A DNA stretch of 64,000 nt from positions 68,432-132,431 of the forward strand of contig DASYBB010000060.1 of the NCBI GenBank assembly GCA_036501025.1. Reading direction: 5' to 3'. The DNA comes from DASUBV01 sp036501025. GTDB lineage: Bacteria; Actinomycetota; Actinomycetes; Streptosporangiales; Streptosporangiaceae. Shown here one piece after another: positions 16,195-24,287 of this stretch (positions within the stretch are counted from its first letter, which is position 1; every line of letters begins with the position of its first letter). Both the position numbers and the translations under genes were made by a program. The notes under the pieces were generated by a model. It made no database searches, was not told where the DNA came from, and saw only the letters and a program-made list of their open reading frames with translations.

Positions 16195-16563
16195 TCAGGC
16201 CGTTGCTGGAGTTGAAGGCGGGTTAGTAGGCACCGCAGGCGCAGGCGCGCCATCCTTGGCGTCCTGAGCGGTGCCGCGCTTGGGCCTCGCGACGACCCGT
16301 TTCGCGACGTTGGCGTTTCCCGCCCCAGCGAACATCCACCCAAGAGCAATACCGGCAAGGCCGCTGACCAGTGAGACAAATGGCGTTGCCGAGCTAGTTG
16401 AGGTTTTTGTGAAAAGAACCAGTCCAAGAACTATGAGGAGGCCACCTACGAGGACTATTGTGGTGACGATGCGCCATCCGTCTAGGAGACGCTCATGCTG
16501 AGTCAGCGACTCCGGGCTCTCACGGCCTAGCGGTTTATATGATATCTGCTTCAAGCGGGGCAT
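16195..16563 (-). CDS. Small membrane protein of unknown function
   Basis: 122 residues with a charged N-terminus (about 30 residues including SLTQHERLLDGW), two hydrophobic helices (VTTIVLVGGLLIVLGLVLF, and FVSLVSGLAGIALGWMFAGAG) and a Pro/Ala-rich cytoplasmic tail. Codon use is clearly less GC-biased than in neighbours (many A/T third positions around 16290-16560), which suggests later arrival. No homology is recognised. It lies between the aldolase gene (convergent) and the conserved unknown gene at 16916. A two-helix membrane protein beside a membrane-anchored soluble domain could be a functional pair, but this is only context. Confidence 0.7.
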   Translation of the reverse strand: MPRLKQISYKPLGRESPESLTQHERLLDGWRIVTTIVLVGGLLIVLGLVLFTKTSTSSATPFVSLVSGLAGIALGWMFAGAGNANVAKRVVARPKRGTAQDAKDGAPAPAVPTNPPSTPATA

Positions 16564-16915
16564 AAGGTTCGCATTGCGCGCCCGACCGCATGGACCTGGC
16601 CGAAGGGCCTCGGCTAGCGGCGCGGCTAAGGTCTTGCGGCTGGTGCCGGTGCCGATGCCGCATAGCCGTCACCGGCCCGCGCCCGGTGCGGGTCGGCGCA
16701 CGGCCCGCCACCGCCATCGCGCCGCCGCATAGGCCAGAGACGTCAAGGCAGGCCGTCACAGTGGTGAGCGGGAGGAAGTCCAGGCCCGCCATCACCCTGG
16801 GAAACTTCTCAGCAGAGACCATGCCGGACCCGCCTGCCAGCGCTCGACGGCGGGTGGAGACTGAGCGACCGCAGGTCAGTACCATTGGATAAAGGACCTG
16901 GATAGGGAGCAGCCG
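16564..16915. other. Intergenic region without a recognised gene
   Basis: 352 bp between two divergent genes. It should hold promoters for the small membrane protein and the unknown gene at 16916. The overlapping frames read as Arg-rich out-of-frame translation. The last 40 bp are AT-richer (ACCATTGGATAAAGGACC) and include the ribosome site AGGGAG at 16903-16908. No repeat or hairpin stood out. Confidence 0.5.
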
Positions 16916-17656
16916 GTGTCGGCAGTGTTGCTGAACGTCTTGATCGGGCTGGTCACCAGCGTTCTGAGCGGCGGTGCGGTGCTGACCTGGAGGCGGGTGA
17001 GGGACACCCGCATCATCCGCCGGAAGGCGGCATTTTTCGGGCTCCGCCCGGGCCGTACCTGTCTCATTGTTCTGAACGATCATTACGACAAGCCCGGGAG
17101 TACCAGCCACAACGATGTTCACACCCTGATCGAGATAGCCGCTCTTGCGCATGAAGCTAGCTGCCCAATCTCCGTGCTCCCGGCCGGCGGCCTGCACGAG
17201 AGCAACGGCGATCGCACTGAGTTCTGCATCGGAGGGCCGACCTCCAATCCACGTACGGCCGGGCACCTAGCCGTCCACCTGCCGGGCGTCAGTGTCCGGT
17301 CATTCAGCGCCGGGCGAGATCCGGGCATCATCATCGTCGGGTCGGCGCAGTTCCCATTTGAGCACGGACGGCTGGAACACGCTCTGATCGCCAAGTTCAC
17401 CCCTGCAAATTCCAGCGCCCCGGTCATCGTGATTTGCGGGCAAAGGTCGATCGACAATCGGGCCGCGATTAACTTCCTCCAGCGCGAGTACCGCAGCCTG
17501 TCGAGATCCGTCGGCTCTCCTGACCGGTTCTGCCTTGTGGTCCGGATGATCTCCTCGGACACCTATGGCCATCAGTCGGCCGAGGTGGCCGCTGACGTCA
17601 CCGGCGCCGCCTTCGCTGCGCGGCGGGCCCCCTCAGCAGCTACGGCAGTGCCGTAG
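16916..17656 (+). CDS. Membrane-anchored conserved protein of unknown function
   Basis: 246 residues. Residues 5-25 (LLNVLIGLVTSVLSGGAVLTW) are one helix followed by RRVRDTRIIRR, so the rest should be cytosolic. The soluble part starts CLIVLNDHYDKPGSTSHNDVH and contains SNGDRTEFCIGGP, a Rossmann-like alternation of strands and helices (GIIIVGSAQF, PVIVICGQRS) and ends RFCLVVRMISSDTYGHQSAEV. I recall similar unnamed actinobacterial proteins with the SNGDRTEFCIGGP and TYGHQ blocks, so this is a family, but no activity is known to me. The conserved polar blocks suggest nucleotide or sugar-phosphate binding. GTG 16916 follows AGGGAG by 7 bp. A small membrane protein is divergent upstream; a histidine phosphatase follows. 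Confidence 0.7.
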   Translation: MSAVLLNVLIGLVTSVLSGGAVLTWRRVRDTRIIRRKAAFFGLRPGRTCLIVLNDHYDKPGSTSHNDVHTLIEIAALAHEASCPISVLPAGGLHESNGDRTEFCIGGPTSNPRTAGHLAVHLPGVSVRSFSAGRDPGIIIVGSAQFPFEHGRLEHALIAKFTPANSSAPVIVICGQRSIDNRAAINFLQREYRSLSRSVGSPDRFCLVVRMISSDTYGHQSAEVAADVTGAAFAARRAPSAATAVP

Positions 17657-17769
17657 CCAGCTGACGACCAAGATCATCCGTGCGAGGGGGGTGTCCCCAT
17701 GTTCTTGTCAAGTCCGCTTGAGGGGTCCGCGGGATCGTTTGGTGCCGCCGACGCTCGTAGAGTCGGCGG

Positions 17770-18306
17770 GTGGCCATCGAGGTGGTGTTTGAGACCCATT
17801 CGACGAGTGAGGACAACGAGCAGGGTCGTGCCAGCGGCTGGTTGCCTGGCCGGCTCTCCGAGCGGGGCCGGGCGCAGGCGCTGGACCTCGGGCGGCGGCG
17901 TTGCGGCGACGGGATCGCTGCGGTGTTCAGCTCTGATCTCGGCCGGGCCGTGGAGACGGCATCGATTGCCTTCGGCGGGTCCGCGGTCCCGGTGCTGTAC
18001 GACTGGCGGCTGCGGGAGTGCGACTATGGGCAGCGCACCGGGATGCCGGTACCTGAGCTGCACGCGGGCAGGCGTGAATATCTGGACCGTCCCTATCCGG
18101 GCGGGGAGAGCTGGCGGCAGGCGGTGGCGCGCGTGTCCTTGTTCCTCGGTGATCTCCCGCTGCGCTGGAGTGGCCGGCGGGTGCTGGTGATCGGTCACGT
18201 AGCCACGCGCTGGGGCATGGATCATGTCATCGGCGGCGTACCGCTGGAAGATCTTGCTGTGGCGGGCTTCGCCTGGCAGCAGGGCTGGGAGTACCGGCTG
18301 GGCTAG
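17770..18306 (+). CDS. Histidine phosphatase-family protein with variant active-site motif
   Basis: 178 residues with the phosphoglycerate-mutase-like fold: TGWLPG-like ASGWLPGRLSERGRAQA, SSDLGRAVETA, RLRECDYGQ and VLVIGHVATR (second catalytic His). The first motif, normally RHG at the end of strand 1, reads FETHSTSEDNE: the catalytic His is kept but the preceding Arg is Thr and the Gly is Ser. The remaining residues look functional, so this is probably a divergent phosphatase or one with a different pocket. GTG 17770 has only weak purines upstream. It lies between the unknown gene at 16916 and an IS110 element whose transposase ends 17 bp past its stop. Confidence 0.82.
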   Translation: MAIEVVFETHSTSEDNEQGRASGWLPGRLSERGRAQALDLGRRRCGDGIAAVFSSDLGRAVETASIAFGGSAVPVLYDWRLRECDYGQRTGMPVPELHAGRREYLDRPYPGGESWRQAVARVSLFLGDLPLRWSGRRVLVIGHVATRWGMDHVIGGVPLEDLAVAGFAWQQGWEYRLG

Positions 18307-18322
18307 CGGGTCGCGGGCCGCA

Positions 18323-19540
18323 TCAGGCCGCCCCGGCCAGATCAGTCGCGGGCTGGCCGGCCCGGTAGGGCTGGCGGGTGGCGAGCATGGCGAGGATGAC
18401 GTTGCAGCGTCTGCGGGCCAGGCAGATGAGGGCGGCGTTGTGGCGTTTGCCCTCAGCTCGCTTTCGGTCATAGAACGCCTTGGACGCCGGGTCGCGCAGG
18501 GACGCGAACGCGGCGAGGAACATGGCGTTCTTCAGCCGGTGGTTGCCCCTTCGGCTCTGGGACTCCCCGTTGATGGACTTGCCTGACTGGCGGGTCACCG
18601 GGGCCAGGCCCGCGTAGGAGGCCAGGCGGTCACCGTCAGCGAGGCGGGCTCCGTCGCCGATCTCGGCCAGGATCCGGGATCCGGTCCGCGGCCCGATCCC
18701 GGGCAGGGTCGAGAGCAGCTCACCGAAAGGGTGCGCGAGGAACACCTCCTCGATCTCGGCGGCCAGTGCACCGCGGCGGGCGTAGACCCGGTCCAGCTCG
18801 ATGGCGAGCTCGGCGATCACCCCCCCGGTTGCGGCCTCGGCCGGGACGGTCACCGACTGGGCGTCAAGGGCAGCCATCACGGTGCCGGTGACCTTGACGG
18901 CCAGGCGGGGTGAGCGGGCCTTGATGACCTTGGTGATCCGGGCGCGGCCAGCGTTCCGCAAGGCAGTCAGGGTCGGGTACCTGGCCAGCACATCCCGCAC
19001 CCCGGCCTGAGCCAGGCGCGTGCCCAGCGCCCGTTCCAGCGCCGGCGAGACGCTGGTCAGGGCATCGCGGAGCCGGCTGGCCAGGCGGGTCTGATCGGCG
19101 GCGAGGTCGATGTCGAACCCGTTGAGCACCCGCAGCTGGCCCAGCAGCTCATCGGAGCCGGCATCGAGCCAGTGGACCTGCTTGCGCCGGGTCCGGCCGG
19201 TGTCAGCGATGATGAACGCGTCACGCTTATCGGTCTTCGCCTCTCCGGGATACAGGTCCGCCGCGCGGCGCATCACCAGTCCGGGGACATACGCCACCGG
19301 TACCTGCCTGCGTGCGGCGACGGCCAGGGTGAGCTGGGCAATCGAACCCGGCTGGTCGATCACCAGGCCGACGGTGCCGTGCTTGCCGGCCCGGTCAAGA
19401 AGCGCCTCCAGCACTGCCTCGTCGTTGGCCACCCCGCGGGCGAAGATCCGCTCCCCGTCGTCGTCGAGGACCTCCGCGAAATGGTCCTCCTTGCCGACAT
19501 CGAGCCCCACCCACACGTTCACCTGCTCCGGTCTGGCCAC
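18323..19540 (-). mobile_element. IS110-family transposase (intact frame)
   Basis: 405 residues with both IS110 domains: an N-terminal RuvC-like DEDD domain beginning VWVGLDVGKEDHFAEVLDDDG (first Asp), with LVIDQPGS and the K-T-D-K-R-D-A block, and a C-terminal Transposase_20 domain (LLSTLPGIGPRTGSRILAEIG, ASYAGLAPVTRQSGKS, KNAMFLAAF) holding the recombinase serine. The frame is complete, so the element may be active. IS110 elements have no long terminal inverted repeats, so exact ends cannot be set by eye; the left end must be within about 20 bp of the phosphatase stop and the long non-coding end lies upstream of the gene (19541 onward). Confidence 0.93.
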
Positions 19541-19841
19541 CCTTGCCGCTCCCTGATCGTCTCGGTCAACCGTCCGGGAAGGCCGTCCATGGTGCGCTCG
19601 CCGTCATCCACCTTACGAATCAGCGATCAAGCCGCATGTCCCCATCAGAGGTTCACGCACCCAGCCGCGCCGGCGGCAACACCCCCCAGGCCATACCTGC
19701 TGCAGGGGCAATGAGCCATACCGGCACCGCCGGAACCGCCGGACTTCCCAGACCCAGATCATGCTTCCCTGGGCCCGCTGAAGAAGGTAAGGGGTCACCA
19801 GACCCCGGCAGCATTGCTTGCGCCGATGTGGAATCTAATTC
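19541..19841 (-). ncRNA. IS110 non-coding end, candidate bridge-RNA region
   Basis: About 300 bp upstream of the IS110 transposase carry no gene. Established work on IS110-group elements (IS621) shows that the non-coding end upstream of the recombinase encodes a structured bridge RNA that chooses target and donor DNA. The stretch includes a perfect GGGGTC-ACCA-GACCCC hairpin (19791-19806). That a bridge RNA lies here is inferred from family architecture only; part of the stretch may be host promoter DNA for the patatin gene. Confidence 0.35.
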
Positions 19842-19847
19842 TAGGAT
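19842..19847 (+). promoter_or_regulatory. -10 element of a leaderless patatin-like gene
   Basis: TAGGAT lies 7 bp before the GTG start at 19855 and there is no ribosome binding site between them. In actinobacteria a -10 box 6-8 bp ahead of the start codon is the signature of a leaderless mRNA. The AT-rich stretch just upstream (ATCTAATTC) supports a promoter. Confidence 0.45.
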
Positions 19848-19854
19848 CGATTTC

Positions 19855-20736
19855 GTGACGAACTCTGGGCTCCGCGTCGGCCTGATTCTCGGCGGCGGCG
19901 GCGTTGTCGGCGTGGCCTGGGAACTCGGGGTGCTCGCCGCGATCACTGCCGACGCCGGCTGGAACCCCGCCACCGCGACCGTGATCACCGGGACGTCGGC
20001 CGGGTCGATGGCCGGCGCGATCACCGCGCTCGGCCGTGACCTGCCGGCCATCGTGGCGCGGCGGACCGCCAACGTCACCATGCCGGACGCCGCATCCGCT
20101 CCGCGGAGCAGCGCTTCCACGTCAGCCGTCTCGTCCGAGCTGCTGGACCTGATGCGGCCGGGCACCCCGACCGTCACGGAGCGGGCGCGGGCGGTCGGCC
20201 GCCTGGCCCGCGCGGCGCGGCCCGCCATGGACGCGGCCGCCTACCGGGAGTTCATCGGGGCGTCCGTCCCTGCGGAGTGGCCGGCCGGGGACCTGCGCCT
20301 GACCACCGTCGACTGCGAGAGTGGCGAGACCGTCCTGCTCGGCCGCGACAGCGGCCTGGACCTGATCGACGCGGTGGCCGCCTCCTGCGCCGTCCCGACC
20401 TACTTCCCGACCGTCGAGCACCAGGGACGCCACTTCACCGACGGGCCGCGCGGCCCGTATATCGCGGCCCTCGCGGCCGAGCTCGATCTCAACGCGATCG
20501 TGTTCGTCGGCCTGCGGCTGCCGTTCATGAAGGGTGCCGACGAGCACACCGAGCTGGACAAGCTCGCGGCCAGGGGGCTGCCCGTGGCCCGCGTCACCGA
20601 CGGGCCGGCCTTCGCGGCCGTGGCCGCCGACCTGATGGATCCCGCGGCCGCCGCCGTCGCCACTCTCATCGGCCACAACGATGGCCGGAGCGCAGCCGCC
20701 GGGGTCCGCCAGGCCCTCGCGGCGGCCGCGCCCTGA
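19855..20736 (+). CDS. Patatin-like phospholipase family protein
   Basis: 293 residues. The patatin signature is complete: GLILGGGGVVGVAWELG (oxyanion glycine-rich loop), GTSAGSMAGA (G-x-S-x-G nucleophile elbow, Ser near residue 46), and FTDGPRG near residue 200 (the D-G of the Ser-Asp dyad; usual DGG is DGP here). It would be a cytosolic acyl hydrolase or lysophospholipase. GTG 19855 is used because the family begins just before the glycine loop and a -10 box sits 7 bp upstream; the longer frame would read through the IS110 end. It neighbours the IS110 element, which may have brought or cut its original promoter. Confidence 0.88.
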   Translation: MTNSGLRVGLILGGGGVVGVAWELGVLAAITADAGWNPATATVITGTSAGSMAGAITALGRDLPAIVARRTANVTMPDAASAPRSSASTSAVSSELLDLMRPGTPTVTERARAVGRLARAARPAMDAAAYREFIGASVPAEWPAGDLRLTTVDCESGETVLLGRDSGLDLIDAVAASCAVPTYFPTVEHQGRHFTDGPRGPYIAALAAELDLNAIVFVGLRLPFMKGADEHTELDKLAARGLPVARVTDGPAFAAVAADLMDPAAAAVATLIGHNDGRSAAAGVRQALAAAAP

Positions 20737-20740
20737 GCCG

Positions 20741-20760
20741 GGCCGGTACCGCTGCCGGCC
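20741..20760. terminator. Hairpin after the patatin-like gene
   Basis: GGCCGG and CCGGCC pair around an 8-base loop, starting 4 bp after the stop at 20736. No U-run follows, as is usual for actinobacterial terminators. The next gene starts at 20813, so a terminator here is reasonable. Confidence 0.4.
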
Positions 20761-20812
20761 TGGTACAAACCGCAACAATGGTGTCGGCGGGAGGCTGATA
20801 GCTTGACTGCTT

Positions 20813-21283
20813 ATGCCAGACATCGTTGTCCGTCGCGCCGAGTCCGAGGATCTCGATGGCGTGGCGGCGTGCAGCGCGGCGCTGTTCGCCGAGGACGGCG
20901 CCGTCCGCGACCCGCTGCGTGACCAGCGGTGGCCCAGCGGGCACGGTGCCGCCTGGATCGCCGAGCTGTCGGTGAACCCCGACGCACTGCTGCTCGCGGC
21001 GCTCGCCGATGGCACCGTGATCGGGCACCTGGTCGGCTTGTACCAGGCAGCGTCGCCGATGTGGCTCGGCCCGCGCGCCGAGCTCGTCAGCACGTGGGTG
21101 GCGCCTGCCCTGCGCGGGAACGGCGTCGGCGCCCGGCTGGTGGAGAACTTCACCGCGTGGGCGCGCGAGCGGGGCGCCGCCCGCCTGCACGTCACGGCCT
21201 ACACCGCCAACGCCGACGCCGTTCGCTTCTACCGGCGGCACGGCTTCGCGCCGCTGTCGACGGAGCTCGCCATCGACCTGTAG
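20813..21283 (+). CDS. GNAT-family N-acetyltransferase
   Basis: 156 residues of the GNAT fold: VVRRAESEDLDGVAACS at the start, LGPRAELVSTWVAPALRGNGVGARLVENF (motif A, with R-G-N-G-V-G as the acetyl-CoA pyrophosphate loop) and ARLHVTAYTANADAVRFYRRHGF (motif B). It should transfer an acetyl group from acetyl-CoA to an amine of unknown identity. It begins with ATG 20813 and stands alone between the patatin-like and SDR genes. Ends cleanly with a stop at 21283. Confidence 0.87.
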   Translation: MPDIVVRRAESEDLDGVAACSAALFAEDGAVRDPLRDQRWPSGHGAAWIAELSVNPDALLLAALADGTVIGHLVGLYQAASPMWLGPRAELVSTWVAPALRGNGVGARLVENFTAWARERGAARLHVTAYTANADAVRFYRRHGFAPLSTELAIDL

Positions 21284-21477
21284 TGCCGTGTCGCTGAACG
21301 TCTGCCCGGTTGCCCGGGTGGAGCTCCTGCCCGCCGGCCGGGGTGCGACCCGGGGCCAGCCAGCCAGGATTGCGGGGCCGATTAATTTGGCGTAGCCGGC
21401 CAGTCTGTCCTGACGATGGTCCGTCGTTGTGCTGGCGGCCGCCTGCGTGCCGGGGCAGCCGCGGAAAAGGAGTGCTT

Positions 21478-22224
21478 GTGCTGCTGGAAAACAAGAACGC
21501 CATTGTCTACGGGGCGGCCGGAGCGATCGGCGGCGCGGTGGCACGTGCCTATGCCCATGAGGGGGCAGCGGTCTTCCTGGCCGGCCGTACCCTGGCGACG
21601 CTCGAGGATGTGGCTGACGACATCCGCGCCCAGGGCGGCGCGGCGGAGACGGCCCAGGTCGATGCGATGGACAAAGCCGCCGTTGACGCGCACGCCGACT
21701 ATGTGGCGAAGACCGCCGGAAGGATTGACGTCTCGTTCAACGCTGTGGCCGTTGATGTCGTGCAGAACATTCCGCTGACGGAGATTTCGCTGGATGACTT
21801 CCTGGCGCCGGTCACCGGGATCTGCCGGACCAACTTCCTGACCGCGACCGCAGCTGCCCGGCACATGACAGCGCAGGGGTCGGGTGTCATCGTGATGCTG
21901 AGCGCGACGTCCGCGAAGGAGAGCCGCCACCAGATGGGAGGCTTCAGCCTGGCGTGCGCGTCGGTAGAGGCACTCGCCCGGAGCCTGGCCGGCGAGGTCG
22001 GGCGGCAGGGCGTGCGGGTGGCGGGACTGCGGTCTAACTTCACCCCGCAGACCTATCCCGGTGTCAGAGACGAGTATCTGCAGCCGCTGCTCAAGGACAC
22101 GCTGCTCGGGCGTCTGCCCAGGCTGTCCGAGCTGGCCGGGACCGCGGTTTACCTGGCTTCGGACGCGGCCGGCGCGATCACGGGCGCGATGGTCAACCTC
22201 AGCTGCGGGGCAATCATCGACTGA
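21478..22224 (+). CDS. SDR-family protein without canonical YxxxK
   Basis: 248 residues with Rossmann glycine motif YGAAGAIGGAVARAYA and NAVAVD in place of NNAG. The catalytic block reads MLSATSAKESRHQMGGFSLACASVEALARSLAGEVG, with neither Tyr nor Lys where YxxxK is expected; similar variant SDRs in actinomycetes have a GGFGxAC-type segment here. It probably binds NAD(P) but must use other chemistry or act as a binding or regulatory subunit. GTG 21478 is preceded by AAAAGGAG at 6 bp, so the in-frame upstream extension to 21310 is not used. The gene is alone; no obvious operon partner. Confidence 0.83.
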   Translation: MLLENKNAIVYGAAGAIGGAVARAYAHEGAAVFLAGRTLATLEDVADDIRAQGGAAETAQVDAMDKAAVDAHADYVAKTAGRIDVSFNAVAVDVVQNIPLTEISLDDFLAPVTGICRTNFLTATAAARHMTAQGSGVIVMLSATSAKESRHQMGGFSLACASVEALARSLAGEVGRQGVRVAGLRSNFTPQTYPGVRDEYLQPLLKDTLLGRLPRLSELAGTAVYLASDAAGAITGAMVNLSCGAIID

Positions 22225-22341
22225 CCCCGTCCGTCGTCGCCGCGGCGTCCCTCGGTGTCGGCGCGCTGCGGCCAGGGCCGCTGGTAGTCGGGCATCGCGC
22301 TCGCGCAGTCGCCTCCCTCGTTGATGACCGTCTACTTGCGA

Positions 22342-22347
22342 TATAAC
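22342..22347 (+). promoter_or_regulatory. -10 element before the DUF1707 gene
   Basis: TATAAC (preceded by TGCGA, an extended -10 look) ends 6 bp before ATG 22354. With no ribosome site in between, a leaderless transcript starting at the ATG is the simplest reading. Confidence 0.45.
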
Positions 22348-22353
22348 GTCGGA

Positions 22354-23001
22354 ATGTCGGTGGCGCGGTGCCACCACGTGGCCGCCAGGAGACCGGATGC
22401 CGGCAGATCCGCCGAGCTCGCCAGCGCTGCGGGCGTCCGCGCCGACCGCGACCGGGTCATCGAGGTGCTGCGCGCCGCCGTCGCCGACGGCCGACTCGAC
22501 TCGGCCGAGTTCGACGAGCGGCTGGACGCGGCGCTGGCCGCCCGCACGGTCGATGCGCTGGCCCCGCTCACCGCCGACCTGATCGCGGTGCCGGGCAGCG
22601 GCGGGGCGATTTCGCTGCCGCCCGCTGGCACGCCAGCCGAGCCGGCCGCCGAGGTGCTCACCATCAGCGAGCGTCACGGCTCGGTGCGGCGCGATGGCCG
22701 GTGGAGGCTGCCGCACCGGCTGGCGCTGCGCACCGCGTGGTGCGACGTCACTCTGGACCTGACCACTGCGGTGCGTAGCGGACCTGAGCTGGTCATCGAG
22801 ATGCGGGTGACCGGCGGCCAGGTGGAACTGGTCGTCGCGCCGGGCATGGTCGTGGACGCCAACGAGCTGTCAGTGCGGTACAGCAAGCTCGCGATCAGCA
22901 GGGACGCGGGCGATAACACAGCCGAGACGCTGCACGTCCGCCTGGTCGGCCGGATGCGGCACGGCCGGATCGAGACGCGCTGGCTGGCGCCGCGCCGGTG
23001 A
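22354..23001 (+). CDS. DUF1707 domain protein
   Basis: 215 residues. The N-terminal DUF1707 helix pair (VRADRDRVIEVLRAAVADGRLDSAEFDERLDAALAARTVDALAPLTADL, about residues 28-76) is a frequent actinobacterial module, found next to membrane or DUF2154/LiaF-like domains. The C-terminal part is beta-rich (WCDVTLDLTTAVRSGPELVIEMRV, GQVELVVAPGMVVDANELSV) like the LiaF/DUF2154 C-terminal repeat, which forms a beta helix. There is no membrane helix here. ATG 22354 is likely leaderless. It ends about 115 bp before a sigma-factor gene. Role unknown, perhaps envelope-stress sensing. Confidence 0.78.
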   Translation: MSVARCHHVAARRPDAGRSAELASAAGVRADRDRVIEVLRAAVADGRLDSAEFDERLDAALAARTVDALAPLTADLIAVPGSGGAISLPPAGTPAEPAAEVLTISERHGSVRRDGRWRLPHRLALRTAWCDVTLDLTTAVRSGPELVIEMRVTGGQVELVVAPGMVVDANELSVRYSKLAISRDAGDNTAETLHVRLVGRMRHGRIETRWLAPRR

Positions 23002-23116
23002 CGCCGGCGGACCGGACTGGACAGCTGCCTGCTCCATTCGCGTGGCCGGGTCACGCCCGTAGCCGTGCAACATCCTGCGCCTGCCCCGAGTCATAGGGGA
23101 AGGAGAGAGGACGCAC

Positions 23117-23647
23117 GTGCCCGAAGCTGACTGCGGTGGCGAGTTCTTCGACGAGTTTGTCGCCGGGTCACTACCTGCCTTACTGCGGTTTGGGCATGTG
23201 CTGACGGGCAGCCCCCAGGAGGCTGAGGAACTGGTGCAGGAAGCCCTGGTCAGGTCGCTGCGCCGATGGCGCCGGATACGAGCTGACGATCCCCTGGCCT
23301 ATGTCCGCCGGGTCATGGTCAACACGCACATAACCCATTGGCGCCGGTGGGGATCCCGGATTCAGCTGGGAAACGTGCCGGAACCTGTCGCGGGTGACGG
23401 AGGGCTGTCGCGAAGCGAGGAGCGGGACGCGCTTCGCCGGGTCCTGGCTCTGCTGCCGCCCCGGCAGCGAGCTGTTCTTGTGCTGCGGTACTTCGAGGAT
23501 CTGCCCGACCCAGCGATCGCAGAACTGCTGGGCTGCCGTCCCGGCACCGTGCGCAGCCTGGCATCGAGGGGCCTGGCTGCCTTGCGGCCCCTCATGGCAG
23601 CAGGGGACACGGAAGCAATCTCCGGAGGTGACGCTCATGCCGGATGA
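23117..23647 (+). CDS. SigE-like ECF RNA polymerase sigma factor
   Basis: 176 residues with both ECF regions: sigma-2 (ALLRFGHVLTGSPQEAEELVQEALVRSLRRWRRI, then NTHITHWRRW) and sigma-4 (LPPRQRAVLVLRYFEDLPDPAIAELLGCRPGTVRSLASRGLAAL), the latter ending in the helix-turn-helix that reads the -35 box. This is the actinobacterial SigE/SigL-like group that pairs with a single-pass membrane partner. GTG 23117 follows GGAAGGAGAGAGG. The next gene overlaps it by 11 bp and encodes a membrane protein, as expected for the sigma/anti-sigma arrangement. Confidence 0.9.
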   Translation: MPEADCGGEFFDEFVAGSLPALLRFGHVLTGSPQEAEELVQEALVRSLRRWRRIRADDPLAYVRRVMVNTHITHWRRWGSRIQLGNVPEPVAGDGGLSRSEERDALRRVLALLPPRQRAVLVLRYFEDLPDPAIAELLGCRPGTVRSLASRGLAALRPLMAAGDTEAISGGDAHAG

Positions 23648-24287
23648 CAGCACGACAGAGGCCAGGCTCCGCGAATTGTTCCGCGAGCAAGAATGGTCGC
23701 TGCCGCCATGGCCGGACGCCGCGCTTCGGGTGCGCCGGGCGGCCCGGCGCCAGCGGGTCAGGAGCGCCCTGGCGGCCACGGGCGCGGGAGCCGTCATCAT
23801 CGCCATTGCGCTGTCCCTGGCGCTCCTTCGCGCTCCCTCCCCCGAGGTGACCAGCGACGGCATCACGAATCTGCTGACATGCCGTGACTCGGCCGGGCAG
23901 CAGGACCGGGATACACGTCCGGCACGCCTCGCCAATGGAGTCGATGGCTTTATCGGGGACACCAACGCTTACGACACGCTTCCCGTCCAGCGTGTGGCGG
24001 GAGATCGCTACCTGGACTGGAAGAGCCCCCTGGCCGTGCAGCCGGGGTCGTATCGGACCGTGACTGTCGTGAGTCCCGCGTCCGCCTGGCTCGACTACGG
24101 CGTCGGCAGGGTGTCGCCGGCCCGCGCCGTGGGCCTGCCCGCGTGCGGCTCTCGCTACACCCTGTACCTGGGCGGCATCCTGGTCCGGCGGCCCGCGTGC
24201 GTCACCCTGGCCGTCAGCGACCCGGCCGGGAAGACGGCGCTCGTGACCGTACCGGTTCTTCGTGGGTGCCCGCGGGCCACCCGGTAG
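23637..24287 (+). CDS. Single-pass membrane protein, putative anti-sigma partner
   Basis: 216 residues from ATG 23637, overlapping the sigma gene by 11 bp. Residues 1-45 are charged and cytosolic (TEARLRELFREQEWSLPPWPDAALRVRRAARRQR), followed by one helix (ALAATGAGAVIIAIALSLALL) and an extracytoplasmic domain with four cysteines. This is the usual layout of the putative anti-sigma proteins downstream of SigE-like factors in actinomycetes, although no zinc HXXXCXXC anti-sigma motif is present. GGAGGTG lies just before the start. Translational coupling with the sigma factor would keep the two in balance. Confidence 0.72.
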   Translation: MPDDSTTEARLRELFREQEWSLPPWPDAALRVRRAARRQRVRSALAATGAGAVIIAIALSLALLRAPSPEVTSDGITNLLTCRDSAGQQDRDTRPARLANGVDGFIGDTNAYDTLPVQRVAGDRYLDWKSPLAVQPGSYRTVTVVSPASAWLDYGVGRVSPARAVGLPACGSRYTLYLGGILVRRPACVTLAVSDPAGKTALVTVPVLRGCPRATR

